From: Lelliottia sp. WAP21
GTDB taxonomy: Bacteria > Pseudomonadota > Gammaproteobacteria > Enterobacterales > Enterobacteriaceae
Reading direction: 5' to 3'
Length of the DNA stretch: 64,000 bases
Assembly: GCF_020532665.2 (NCBI RefSeq)
Contig: NZ_JAIWPG020000011.1
Coordinates: 84,087 to 148,086 of the forward strand
This document shows positions 29,624-39,997 of the stretch, piece after piece. The notes beneath the pieces were generated by a model. That model searched no databases. It was not told the origin of the DNA and worked only from the letters and a program-made list of their open reading frames with translations. The position numbers and the translations under genes are program-made. Each line of letters begins with the position of its first letter. Position 1 is the first letter of the stretch.

Positions 29624-31111
29624 TTAGTGGCGGAACGGATTCGTGCCGCTGCTGGCCGGCGCAGAAGTGGTGCGCGCGGTAGCAGGTTGTGCTGCTGGCA
29701 TTTCAGCGTCGCCGTTGCCGTTAAAGTTATCCACGGCGGCATCCTGCTGTGGGTTTTCCGGCGCAACGCTTTCAGGCGCGGTTGAAACCGGTTTGCCCAG
29801 CGTGTTGTTCAGCATTTGCAGGTCCTGCTCGTTCAACGTGCCTAATGCTGATTTAATGTTCAGCTGGTTAATCAGGTAGTTATAACGTGCGCTGGAGAGC
29901 TGCTGTTTTGCGTTATAGAGCGTAGTGGTGGCATCCAGAACATCGACGATAGTACGTGTCCCGACCGAATAGCCTGCTTCCATCGCATCCAGGGAGCTTT
30001 GCGCAGAAACAACGGCCTGTTTGTAGGCGTTGATGCTGCTGATGGAGGCGTTCACGTTATTGAAGGAAGAACGCACGGTCTGCACAACGTTACGATGCGC
30101 GGTCTCAAGCTGCTCGCTTGCGCCAACAAAGTTGTATTGCGCTTGTTTCACCTGAGAGTTCACCATCCCACCCTGATACAGCGGCATGGAGAAGGTCAGG
30201 CCCACTTTATTCTGACCCATGTTGCTGTCATCGTATTGTGCGCTGTTGGTTTTAGATCCGCTGTAAGAGGTGTCAGACACGCCGGTCGAGGCGGTCAAAC
30301 CCAGAGTAGGCAGATGCCCATCCTGTGCCTGGCGGATTTGCTCACGCGCCAGGTCCTGGCTCAGACGAGCCTGTAACAGGGCGAGGTTGCGGTTTTCAGC
30401 TTCTTTCAGCAGCGCATTGACGGCCTGCGGCTTATCCGTTTTGAAGTTGTCGACGTTTAATGAAGCCAGTTCCGGGTAGTAGTTACCGGTCACCTGACGC
30501 AGGGATTCCAGCGCGTTATCCAGGTTGTTACGGGCAGTCACTTCGTTCGCCAGCACGCTATCGTACTGTGAACGGGCGTTCTGCACGTCGGTAATCGCGA
30601 CCAGACCAACGTTAAAGCGTTGCGTCGTTTGGTCTAACTGACGATAAATCGCTTGTTTCTGCGCTTCGGTGTAGGAGAGCGAATCAATCGCGCTCAACAC
30701 GTTGAAGTAAGCCGTCGCGGTGTTCAGGATCAGCGTTTGCTGATCGGTCTGATAGGTGACGTCCTGAATACCGGCGCTTTTTTCCTGCAGAGTCAGCGCA
30801 CGCCATTTGGACATATCAAACAAGGTTTGCGTTAATTGCAGAGATGCGCTGGTGGCATTGGAGTCCACGCCGTTTGCATCACGGAAGCCATTGCTGTAGG
30901 TGTAATCTGCGCCTAAGCCCAATTGCGGCAGCAGCGGGCTGCGTGCTTCGTTAATTTTTTCGAACGCAGCGTCACGATCGGCCGCTGACTTACGCAGTTC
31001 AGGGTTGCCCAGACGTGCTTGCTGATAAACCTGTAACAGGTTTTCTGCCTGGCTCATCGCGCTGAAGCCCGTCAGGCTCAGGCCGATAAGGATGGGGAGC
31101 AATTTCTTCAT
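29624..31111 (-). CDS. tolC: Outer-membrane channel TolC
   Basis: Trimeric outer-membrane exit duct for AcrAB-type efflux pumps and type I secretion. The start MKKLLPILIGLSLTG gives 495 residues (E. coli precursor 493) with signal cleavage at SQAEN. The two structural repeats of the alpha-barrel/beta-barrel are recognisable by ARLGNPELRKSAADRDAAFE and AREQIRQAQDGHLPTLGLTA. The C-terminal tail is Ala/Ser/Thr-rich and variable, as usual, ending NPFRH. Two upstream in-frame codons (MQ) are dropped. A marbox lies upstream, in the gap shared with divergent nudF. Confidence 0.98.
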   Translation of the reverse strand: MKKLLPILIGLSLTGFSAMSQAENLLQVYQQARLGNPELRKSAADRDAAFEKINEARSPLLPQLGLGADYTYSNGFRDANGVDSNATSASLQLTQTLFDMSKWRALTLQEKSAGIQDVTYQTDQQTLILNTATAYFNVLSAIDSLSYTEAQKQAIYRQLDQTTQRFNVGLVAITDVQNARSQYDSVLANEVTARNNLDNALESLRQVTGNYYPELASLNVDNFKTDKPQAVNALLKEAENRNLALLQARLSQDLAREQIRQAQDGHLPTLGLTASTGVSDTSYSGSKTNSAQYDDSNMGQNKVGLTFSMPLYQGGMVNSQVKQAQYNFVGASEQLETAHRNVVQTVRSSFNNVNASISSINAYKQAVVSAQSSLDAMEAGYSVGTRTIVDVLDATTTLYNAKQQLSSARYNYLINQLNIKSALGTLNEQDLQMLNNTLGKPVSTAPESVAPENPQQDAAVDNFNGNGDAEMPAAQPATARTTSAPASSGTNPFRH

Positions 31112-31194
31112 TTGCATTCCTTGTTGTGAAGCAGTATTAGCGCTGATCTAATCAAAAATAATTGCCGATTCTAACAGAATCATACACACCAAAA

Positions 31195-31213
31195 GGTTGG
31201 CGTTACGTGCCAT
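31195..31213 (-). promoter_or_regulatory. Marbox (MarA/SoxS/Rob site) upstream of tolC
   Basis: On the minus strand ATGGCACGTAACGCCAACC matches the marbox consensus AYnGCACnnWnnRYYAAAY with one mismatch. A TAGAAT -10-like hexamer follows about 26 bp downstream. E. coli tolC is activated by MarA, SoxS and Rob through a comparable site. Confidence 0.7.
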
Positions 31214-31224
31214 CCGGCGGTATT

Positions 31225-31253
31225 TTGCACCAATCTAGCATATAGCCTATGAA
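31225..31253 (+). promoter_or_regulatory. Candidate sigma-70 promoter for nudF-yqiB-cpdA-yqiA-parE
   Basis: TTGCAC (-35) and TATGAA (-10) with a 17-bp spacer, about 60 bp before the nudF start. Confidence 0.5.
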
Positions 31254-31312
31254 ACGGCAGCCAAACAGCCTTGAAATTCATGATTTCCACACAATTGTGA
31301 AAGGATACCGCC

Positions 31313-31945
31313 ATGCAAAAACCAGAGAAGTTTCCAATGACCTTCGCCAAAAATGATGTAGAAATTATTGCACGAGAAACGCTTTATAGCGGATTTTTTT
31401 CACTGGATCTTTACCGTTTCAGGCATCGGTTGTTTAACGGCGAAATGAGTGGCGAAGTGCGACGCGAAATTTTTGAGCGCGGGCATGCCGCAGTCTTGCT
31501 ACCCTTTGACCCAGTGCGCGACGAAGTTGTGCTGATTGAGCAGGTGCGAATTGCGGCCTATGACACCAGCGAAAGCCCGTGGTTGCTGGAGATGGTGGCC
31601 GGTATGATTGAAAAGGGCGAATCACCGGAAGACGTTGCCCGCCGCGAAGCCGTTGAAGAGGCCGGCCTGGTCGTCGGACGCACTAAACCAGTGTTAAGCT
31701 ATCTGGCAAGCCCGGGGGGAACCAGCGAGCGATCGTCGATTCTGGTGGGCGAAGTGGACGCCACGACCGCAGAAGGTATTCACGGTCTGGCAGATGAAAA
31801 CGAAGATATTCGTGTTCATGTGGTGAGCCGGGAGCAGGCTTACCAGTGGGTAGAAGAGGGGAAAATCGACAACGCGGCTTCTGTCATCGCCCTGCAATGG
31901 CTACAGCTGCATTATCAAGACTTACGAAACGAGTGGACAAAATGA
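31313..31945 (+). CDS. nudF: ADP-ribose pyrophosphatase NudF
   Basis: Nudix hydrolase that splits ADP-ribose into AMP and ribose-5-phosphate. The 23-residue Nudix box spans about 97-119, starting GMIEKGE and including REAVEEAGL with the metal-binding Glu residues. The N-terminal dimerisation part carries the family stretch [18 protein letters not shown]. The 210 residues match E. coli. Its stop overlaps the yqiB start (ATGA), marking the head of the nudF-yqiB-cpdA-yqiA-parE run. Confidence 0.97.
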   Translation: MQKPEKFPMTFAKNDVEIIARETLYSGFFSLDLYRFRHRLFNGEMSGEVRREIFERGHAAVLLPFDPVRDEVVLIEQVRIAAYDTSESPWLLEMVAGMIEKGESPEDVARREAVEEAGLVVGRTKPVLSYLASPGGTSERSSILVGEVDATTAEGIHGLADENEDIRVHVVSREQAYQWVEEGKIDNAASVIALQWLQLHYQDLRNEWTK

Positions 31946-32364
31946 AGCGCTATACACCTGACTTCCCAGAAATGATGCGACTGTGCGAAACCAATTTCGC
32001 GCAGCTACGCCGCCTGCTGCCTCGTGAAGACGCGCCCGGCGAAACGGTAAGCTATCAGGTGAGCAACGCGCAGTATCGCTTAACGATTACTGAATCTACG
32101 CGCTACACCACGCTTGTCGAAATCAAGCAAACGGCTCCGACAATCAGCTACTGGAGCCTGCCATCAATGACGGTTCGGCTTTATCATGACGCCATGGTGG
32201 CTGAAGTGTGTTCGAGTCAGCAGATCTTCCGTTTTAAAGCGCGGTATGATTACCCTAATAAAAAGTTGCATCAACGCGACGAAAAGCATCAAATTAACCA
32301 GTTCCTTGCGGACTGGCTTAGATACTGTTTAGCACATGGAGCAATGGCGATTCCGGTTTGTTAG
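31942..32364 (+). CDS. yqiB: DUF1249 family protein YqiB
   Basis: Conserved cytoplasmic protein of unknown function, 140 residues, nearly identical to E. coli YqiB. Recognisable blocks are [31 protein letters not shown] and the basic segment [17 protein letters not shown]. The start overlapping the nudF stop by 4 bp matches the family. Upstream in-frame codons lie inside nudF and are rejected. No catalytic motif is evident; constant linkage to nudF and cpdA is the only clue. Confidence 0.93.
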   Translation: MKRYTPDFPEMMRLCETNFAQLRRLLPREDAPGETVSYQVSNAQYRLTITESTRYTTLVEIKQTAPTISYWSLPSMTVRLYHDAMVAEVCSSQQIFRFKARYDYPNKKLHQRDEKHQINQFLADWLRYCLAHGAMAIPVC

Positions 32365-32391
32365 CGTCATAAACCTACCTAAGGACACCAT

Positions 32392-33219
32392 TTGGAAAGC
32401 CTGTTGAACCTGACTGTTGCTGGTGGGGCGCCAGTCAGGATATTACAAATTACCGATACTCACCTGTTTGCCGAAAAACATGAAACATTGTTAGGGGTGA
32501 ATACCTGGGAGAGCTACCAGTCAGTACTGGACGCCATTCATGCCCAGCAGCGCGCGTGTGATTTAATTGTCGCTACGGGCGATCTGGCACAGGATCAAAG
32601 CGCCGCGGCCTATCAGCATTTTGCTGAGGGTATCGCGAGCTTCAGCGTGCCCTGCGTCTGGTTACCGGGAAACCATGATTTTCAGCCTGCGATGTACAGT
32701 GCGCTACAGGATGCGGGCATCTCTGCGGCCAAGCGCGTCTTCGTGGGCGAGCACTGGCAGATTTTACTGCTTGATACGCAGGTATTTGGCGTCCCCCACG
32801 GTGAACTGAGCGACTTTCAGCTTGAATGGCTGGAGCAAAAGCTGATTGCCGAACCTGAACGTCAGACCTTGCTCCTTCTTCATCATCATCCGCTCCCGGC
32901 AGGATGCAGCTGGCTGGATCAACACAGCCTGCGCAATTCTGCGGCGCTGGATCGGGTGCTGATGAAATACCCCAACGTGAATACGCTGCTGTGCGGGCAT
33001 ATTCATCAGGAACAGGATCTCGAGTGGAATGGTCGCCGCCTGCTGGCGACGCCATCAACCTGCGTGCAGTTTAAACCCCATTGCGCCAACTTCACCCTTG
33101 ATACCATTGCGCCAGGCTGGCGCTGGCTGGAGTTGTACCCCGATGGCTCGCTGAGCACGGAAGTCTGCCGACTCGAAGGCGCACAGTTCAACCCGGATAC
33201 CGCTTCAGAAGGATACTGA
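32392..33219 (+). CDS. cpdA: 3',5'-cyclic AMP phosphodiesterase CpdA
   Basis: Metallophosphoesterase that hydrolyses cAMP and so tunes CRP signalling. All motifs are present in order: [37 protein letters not shown] and LCGHIHQE. The start is TTG (MESLLNL), with AAGGA upstream; E. coli cpdA, as I recall, also starts at TTG. Length is 275 residues. The stop overlaps the yqiA start by one base (TGATG), indicating coupled translation. Confidence 0.97.
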   Translation: MESLLNLTVAGGAPVRILQITDTHLFAEKHETLLGVNTWESYQSVLDAIHAQQRACDLIVATGDLAQDQSAAAYQHFAEGIASFSVPCVWLPGNHDFQPAMYSALQDAGISAAKRVFVGEHWQILLLDTQVFGVPHGELSDFQLEWLEQKLIAEPERQTLLLLHHHPLPAGCSWLDQHSLRNSAALDRVLMKYPNVNTLLCGHIHQEQDLEWNGRRLLATPSTCVQFKPHCANFTLDTIAPGWRWLELYPDGSLSTEVCRLEGAQFNPDTASEGY

Positions 33220-33800
33220 TGTCAACGCTCCTTTATCTCCACGGATTCAACAGTTCTCCACGTTCTGCGAAAGCCACGTTATTTCGCCAGTGGCTGCAAG
33301 AACATCATCCGCACATCGAGATGATTGTGCCGCAGCTGCCGCCCTATCCGGCGGACGCGGCAGAAATGCTGGAGTCTATTGTGTTGCGTCAGGGCGGAAA
33401 AACCTTTGGTGTGGTTGGGTCGTCGCTGGGGGGATATTACGCCACCTGGCTGTCGCAATGCTTTATGGTACCAGCGGTGGTGGTTAACCCTGCCGTACGT
33501 CCATTTGAGCTATTACAAGACTATCTCGGCCAGAACGAGAACCCCTACACCGGACAACAATATGTGCTAGAGTCACGCCATATTTACGACCTCAAAGTCA
33601 TGCAGATAGACCCTCTGGAAGCGCCGGATCTCCTCTGGCTGCTGCAACAGACGGGTGATGAAGTACTGGATTACCGCCAGGCAGTGGCGTATTACGCATC
33701 CTGCCGCCAAACTGTAGAAGAGGGCGGAAACCATGCTTTCACGGGCTTTGAGGATCATTTCACCCAGATTGTCGATTTTCTTGGTCTGCACAGCCACTGA
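33219..33800 (+). CDS. yqiA: Alpha/beta-hydrolase esterase YqiA
   Basis: Small cytoplasmic esterase; the E. coli enzyme cleaves palmitoyl-CoA and p-nitrophenyl esters in vitro. The oxyanion-type [10 protein letters not shown] lies at the start, and the nucleophile elbow [12 protein letters not shown] (GxSxG) lies about residue 66-77. The C-terminal [12 protein letters not shown] carries the catalytic His. Its 193 residues are full length. It starts on the last base of cpdA and is 27 bp ahead of parE. Confidence 0.95.
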   Translation: MSTLLYLHGFNSSPRSAKATLFRQWLQEHHPHIEMIVPQLPPYPADAAEMLESIVLRQGGKTFGVVGSSLGGYYATWLSQCFMVPAVVVNPAVRPFELLQDYLGQNENPYTGQQYVLESRHIYDLKVMQIDPLEAPDLLWLLQQTGDEVLDYRQAVAYYASCRQTVEEGGNHAFTGFEDHFTQIVDFLGLHSH

Positions 33801-33824
33801 CAATCACTGCGAATTGCTAGTTAA

Positions 33825-35720
<1,896 letters not shown>

Positions 35721-35747
35721 TGTCCTCATCCTGACGCAGGGATCGAA

Positions 35748-35783
35748 GGCCCGGTAAGCGTTTGCGCTACCGGGCTTTTTTTA
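35748..35783 (+). terminator. Terminator after parE
   Basis: Hairpin GCCCGGTAAGCG-tttg-CGCTACCGGGC followed by seven T residues. Confidence 0.9.
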
Positions 35784-35831
35784 TCGCTTTTACGTCGTGC
35801 TAAAGAGTAAAAACAGTGATAACTCCACGCG

Positions 35832-36686
35832 TTAAAACCGGGGAAGAAGAGTACGTAGATGACTCTTCCGATACTGCAGGGGCGTCTCGCCGATGCCCTT
35901 TTTGAACGCACTAATAAAGTACGTCACCTCTGAAAATCCCACTTTCAGCGCAATGTCTGCCACGCTCTCTTCCGTATGGAGCAGATATTCGCAGGCTTTT
36001 CGTAGCCTGAGCGTATTCAGGTAATCATGAATTTTTTCGCCTGTTTCCGCATGAAACTTCCGCGAGACATAGCTGCGTGATCTCCCCAGTTCACCTGCCA
36101 GCGCATCCAGGCTGAATTTTTCCTGATAATGCTCATCCAGCCAGAACATGACCTGACTGCCCATGCCGTGCCGACTGCCGGGCTCACCGGCATTATCATC
36201 CGGTAGCAGGGTAAAAAGGCCGATCATCAGGCTGGCGACATTTTCGCTATTCAGGGGAGCATGATAGCGGCTAAACAGATGATTAACATGGGCGTGGCAC
36301 TCCGCCATATCAGCGATCCAGGCTTCGCCGCCGCGCCGGGATAATTTTTGCAGCCGCTGCCGGGTCTGAGGAAAATCGCGCAGCGTCTTCATGACCGCGT
36401 GCTGATCCAGATGAATAATCGTGCGCCGGTAACTCGCCACCGCCTTTTCATCCACCATCACGTTATGCAGGGTAAACGGCGGAAAAAAGAATAACCGTCC
36501 AGGTCGCATGGTGTACTGGCGATTATCGACGATGACGATGCCAAAGCCCTCTTCGACATACAAAATCTCCAGGCACTGATGCCAGTGATGATAACGCACT
36601 GTGTTGGCGAAAAGGCGGCTAAACGATACCGGCGTATCGTTCAGGGCAATCAGTTCCAGATGATCCGACGCAGGTGTCTCACGCAT
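35832..36686 (-). CDS. AraC-family regulator of the sugar-acid island
   Basis: Likely transcription activator for the divergent DUF2264-symporter-GH88 genes. The N-terminal part (about 15-110) is a cupin-like effector domain (HHWHQCLEILYVEEG, RPGRLFFFPPFTLHNV). The C-terminal AraC domain (about 185-284) has two helix-turn-helix motifs (LAGELGRSRSYVSRKFHAE; VADIALKVGFSEVTYFISAF). Length is 284 residues. No E. coli K-12 counterpart is recognised at this locus. The ligand is presumably the imported oligosaccharide or its product; this is inferred from context. Confidence 0.88.
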   Translation of the reverse strand: MRETPASDHLELIALNDTPVSFSRLFANTVRYHHWHQCLEILYVEEGFGIVIVDNRQYTMRPGRLFFFPPFTLHNVMVDEKAVASYRRTIIHLDQHAVMKTLRDFPQTRQRLQKLSRRGGEAWIADMAECHAHVNHLFSRYHAPLNSENVASLMIGLFTLLPDDNAGEPGSRHGMGSQVMFWLDEHYQEKFSLDALAGELGRSRSYVSRKFHAETGEKIHDYLNTLRLRKACEYLLHTEESVADIALKVGFSEVTYFISAFKKGIGETPLQYRKSHLRTLLPRF

Positions 36687-36777
36687 AGTGCAATAAAACT
36701 CAATTTTTTCCCGTCCGTTTCTCTTTATAAACCACCTTTTTAAATTTTCTCAACTCGGGGTTTATTCATCTCTCACG

Positions 36778-36799
36778 CGTGTGAGCTGGCTAACATTTC
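36778..36799 (+). promoter_or_regulatory. CRP-like site before the DUF2264 gene
   Basis: TGTGA-gctggc-TAACA followed by TTT differs from the CRP consensus TGTGAN6TCACA at one base of the right half. It overlaps an inverted repeat CTCAC-gcgt-GTGAG at 36772-36785. It lies in the 166-bp gap between the AraC gene and the DUF2264 gene, so it fits catabolite control. Confidence 0.45.
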
Positions 36800-36852
36800 T
36801 GCACCTTATGGATTCACTATGCTTTGCCGCAGATGATTACGAGGAAGAGCGT

Positions 36853-38670
36853 ATGTGGGCGGCAAACAAAGAAAAATCAAATCCGTTGTCTTCTCGACAG
36901 GACGTGGTGGCATCACTAAATGCGCTGCTTGGCGCGCTGGATAAGCAGTTTCCGGCAGGCCATTCCCGCATTTCGCTGGGCGAGACCTGCGCACACTACA
37001 GCGCAGACATTGCCCGAATGGAAGGCTTATCGCGGGCGCTGTGGGGCCTGTTTCCGCTGATGGCGTCCGGTGAAATCACGCCGTACAGCGAAAAATACCT
37101 TACGGCGATCAAACGCGGTACCGATCCGCACAGCGAAGAGTACTGGGGCGACACGGAACCTTTCGATCAGCGTCTGGTGGAGATGGCCGCTTACGGGCTT
37201 GGGCTGACGTTACTGCAGCACAGACTGCTGGAATCTTTCAGCGAGCAAGAGGTGAAAAACCTGCACGCATGGCTAAACCAGATCACCGATGCACAGATGC
37301 CGGACAGCAACTGGAACTACTTTGCCATCATGGTCCAGCTGGGTTTTAAACGCGCTGGATTACCCTTCGATCAACAGGCGATCGATCGTCGTTTTGACAT
37401 GATGGAAGCTTACTATCTGGGAGACGGATGGTATTCCGACGGGGCAGGCCGACCGAAAGACTATTACATCTCGATGGCATTTCACTTTTACGGCCTGATT
37501 TACGCCACGCTCAGCGATGATGATGAGAGAGCTATCGTCCTGCGTGAACGTGCCCGACAGTTTGCCCAGGATTTTATCTTTTTTTCAGCCGCCGACGGGG
37601 CCTCGGTGCCTTTTGGCCGCAGCCTGACCTACCGCTTCGCGATGGTGACCTTCTGGAGCGCGGTCGCTTTCTCCGGTCTGGAGGTCTTCACGCCAGGCAT
37701 TGTAAAAGGCATCGTCTTGCGCCACCTGCGCTGGTGGCAGCAGCAGTCGATAGTCGATCGCGACGGTATTCTGACGCTGGGGTTTGCCTGTCCCAATCTG
37801 GTGATGTGCGAGGATTATAACTCGCCGGGCTCACCCTACTGGGCGCTCAAAACCTATCTGATTCTCGCGCTGCCGGAGAGCCATCCTTTCTGGCAGGCAG
37901 AGGAGCAGCCGTTGCCGGTCCTTGCTGAAAAACATGCCATTCCGCACGCCCAGCAGCTCCTGATGCACGCCGACCATTCTCAGCACGTGGTCATGCTCAC
38001 GGCCGGACAGCTTGAGCTGAATAATTACGTTAACACCGAGGCGAAATATACCAAATTTGCCTACTCCAGCCGCTTTGGTTTCACCCTCGAACGCGGACGT
38101 TTTGGTCTGAAACATGCCGCCTGTGACTCCATGCTGCTGCTGGCCGATGGCGATGGTTATTTCCGTGGGCGTCGGGAGTGCGAAGAGGTACGCGTCGATG
38201 AAAATTATATTTTCTCGCGCTGGTCGCCCTGGCACGACGTCCATATCGAAAGCTGGCTGGTGCCTTTTGGTGACTGGCATCTCAGGCTGCATCGGATAAA
38301 CAGCCAGCGCGAGCTGGATACGGTGGAAGGCGGGTTTGCGGTGATGAAAACGGCGCATCAGATTCACGAGCGGGGCTGTTATCTGGCCGCCCCGAACGGC
38401 AGCAGCGTTATTGTTGATCTCTTTGCAGAGAGGGCTCGCCAGCCGGATAGCCTCGTCACGCCGCCTAATAGCAGCATTATGTTTGCGGAATGCGCCTCCA
38501 TCCCCATCCTGACTACCCCGCTCGGGAAAGGCGTGCACTGGCTTTGTTGCGCGGTTATGGCGTCGGGCGATCCCGCTAAAACGGCGGCAACGCCACGGCT
38601 TCACATAACAAATAATCAGGCGGTCATTCACGATCCTGAACGCGAACGCACGCTGTCGTTCTCTCTATAA
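36853..38670 (+). CDS. DUF2264 family protein (probable carbohydrate-active enzyme)
   Basis: A 605-residue protein of the DUF2264 family; exact activity unknown. The start MWAANKEKSNPLSS has GAGGA 8 nt upstream; longer in-frame starts lie over the CRP-like site and are rejected. There is no signal peptide, so it is cytoplasmic. The N-terminal two thirds are helix- and aromatic-rich, suggesting an alpha/alpha toroid like polysaccharide lyases (NWNYFAIM about 153-160, GDGWYSDGAGRPKDYY about 190-205, FGRSLTYRFAM about 254-264, EDYNSPGSPYWALKTY about 320-335). The C-terminal third is beta-rich. It starts a three-gene run with a symporter and a GH88 enzyme, so it probably acts on the same unsaturated uronyl oligosaccharide. 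Lyase or hydrolase action is inference. Confidence 0.8.
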   Translation: MWAANKEKSNPLSSRQDVVASLNALLGALDKQFPAGHSRISLGETCAHYSADIARMEGLSRALWGLFPLMASGEITPYSEKYLTAIKRGTDPHSEEYWGDTEPFDQRLVEMAAYGLGLTLLQHRLLESFSEQEVKNLHAWLNQITDAQMPDSNWNYFAIMVQLGFKRAGLPFDQQAIDRRFDMMEAYYLGDGWYSDGAGRPKDYYISMAFHFYGLIYATLSDDDERAIVLRERARQFAQDFIFFSAADGASVPFGRSLTYRFAMVTFWSAVAFSGLEVFTPGIVKGIVLRHLRWWQQQSIVDRDGILTLGFACPNLVMCEDYNSPGSPYWALKTYLILALPESHPFWQAEEQPLPVLAEKHAIPHAQQLLMHADHSQHVVMLTAGQLELNNYVNTEAKYTKFAYSSRFGFTLERGRFGLKHAACDSMLLLADGDGYFRGRRECEEVRVDENYIFSRWSPWHDVHIESWLVPFGDWHLRLHRINSQRELDTVEGGFAVMKTAHQIHERGCYLAAPNGSSVIVDLFAERARQPDSLVTPPNSSIMFAECASIPILTTPLGKGVHWLCCAVMASGDPAKTAATPRLHITNNQAVIHDPERERTLSFSL

Positions 38671-38700
38671 CTCTGGACCCTACCTGTCGGCGAGGATGAT

Positions 38701-39969
38701 ATGAAAAATATATCAACGAGCAATAAAGCAGAATATTACAAAATCAGCAGCTTTATCTTTCTCTATTTCTTTACCTGGTCTGCCAGTATTGGTCTTCTGG
38801 CTATCTGGCTGGGGCAAAAGGCTAACCTGAGCGGGTCAGTCATCGGGACTGTATTTGCGGTTAACGGAATATTCTCTGTTATTTTGAAACCGATTTATGG
38901 CTATATTCTCGATAAAATCGGCATGAGCAAATACTTGCTCTATTTTGTGGTTGTGATGTCGGCCCTGATGGCACCGTTCTTTATTTACGTCTATCAACCG
39001 CTGCTATTATCTAACACCATGCTGGGTATTATTATTGGTGCCCTGTATTTAAGCTTTGCCTGGTACGCTGGCGTGGCGGCCTGCGAATCCTATTCCGACC
39101 GCTTTAGCCGTTTAAACGGCATGGAATTTGGCCAGATCCGTATGTGGGGTTCGCTTGGCTGGGCGGTGGCCTCTTCTTTCTCCGGCCTGCTGTTTAATTT
39201 GTCACCCTCGTATAACTTTATTCTGGGCAGCGTGGCCTCGGTCATCATGCTGATCGTGCTGCTTAACCTGAAAGTAAACACTAACTCCGTTCATGCAGGC
39301 GAGGTGTTAACCAAAGAGAAAATTGCCCCGGCGGACGTCTATGCCCTGCTGCGTAACCGTAAGTTCTGGGCCTTTTGCCTCTACGTTGCGGGCGTGGCCT
39401 GGATGATGTTTATTGCTGAACAGCAGTTCTCACGCTATTTCGTTACCTTCTTTGATGATATCCATCAGGGCAATGCGGTGTTCGGCTATCTCGGCACCGT
39501 GCAGTCGGGGATGGAATTTGTCATGTATATGGTAATCCCGCTGTTTGTGAATTTCATTGGTGCCAAACGCGGGCTGTTAATTGTCGGACTGGTGGTTGGC
39601 GCGCGTCTGATTATTTCCGGGATATGTGATTCACACCTGTTAATTTCCGTGCTTAAACCGCTGTACGGCCTGGAAATCTGTCTGCTGTTGGTCTCTGTCT
39701 TTAAATATATCGCCGAGCATTTCGATAAACGCGTCAATGCGACCATGTATTTACTGGGGTATCAGGCCATGCTGTATGTGGGGAATGTCGTGGTGTCCTC
39801 ACCCGCGGGATATATGTATGACCGCATCGGCTTTGAACAAACCTATATCATTATGGGCGCTACGGCGCTGACCTTTACGCTCATTTCTGCCTTCACGTTA
39901 TCCGCCTGCCAGAGCAAATGGCGGGGCACGCGTGACATCACTCTCGCAGAACATACTCAGTCACGATAA
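38701..39969 (+). CDS. LacY-family oligosaccharide:H+ symporter
   Basis: MFS importer of the oligosaccharide:proton symporter family (LacY, RafB, CscB). The 422 residues form 12 predicted helices. By-eye alignment with LacY shows conserved sugar-site residues Glu129 and Arg147 (LacY E126, R144; motif EFGQIRMWGSLGWA). Arg302 and Glu325 of the proton path are also conserved. LacY His322 is Tyr322 here, and LacY E269 is Ser269 with a Glu one turn later at 272. This points to a different sugar or coupling mode. It lies 30 bp after the DUF2264 gene and 28 bp before the GH88 gene. The likely substrate is an unsaturated uronyl oligosaccharide. Confidence 0.85.
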   Translation: MKNISTSNKAEYYKISSFIFLYFFTWSASIGLLAIWLGQKANLSGSVIGTVFAVNGIFSVILKPIYGYILDKIGMSKYLLYFVVVMSALMAPFFIYVYQPLLLSNTMLGIIIGALYLSFAWYAGVAACESYSDRFSRLNGMEFGQIRMWGSLGWAVASSFSGLLFNLSPSYNFILGSVASVIMLIVLLNLKVNTNSVHAGEVLTKEKIAPADVYALLRNRKFWAFCLYVAGVAWMMFIAEQQFSRYFVTFFDDIHQGNAVFGYLGTVQSGMEFVMYMVIPLFVNFIGAKRGLLIVGLVVGARLIISGICDSHLLISVLKPLYGLEICLLLVSVFKYIAEHFDKRVNATMYLLGYQAMLYVGNVVVSSPAGYMYDRIGFEQTYIIMGATALTFTLISAFTLSACQSKWRGTRDITLAEHTQSR

Positions 39970-39997
39970 TTTAAGCCGTCAAAGAAGGAACCGAAAT

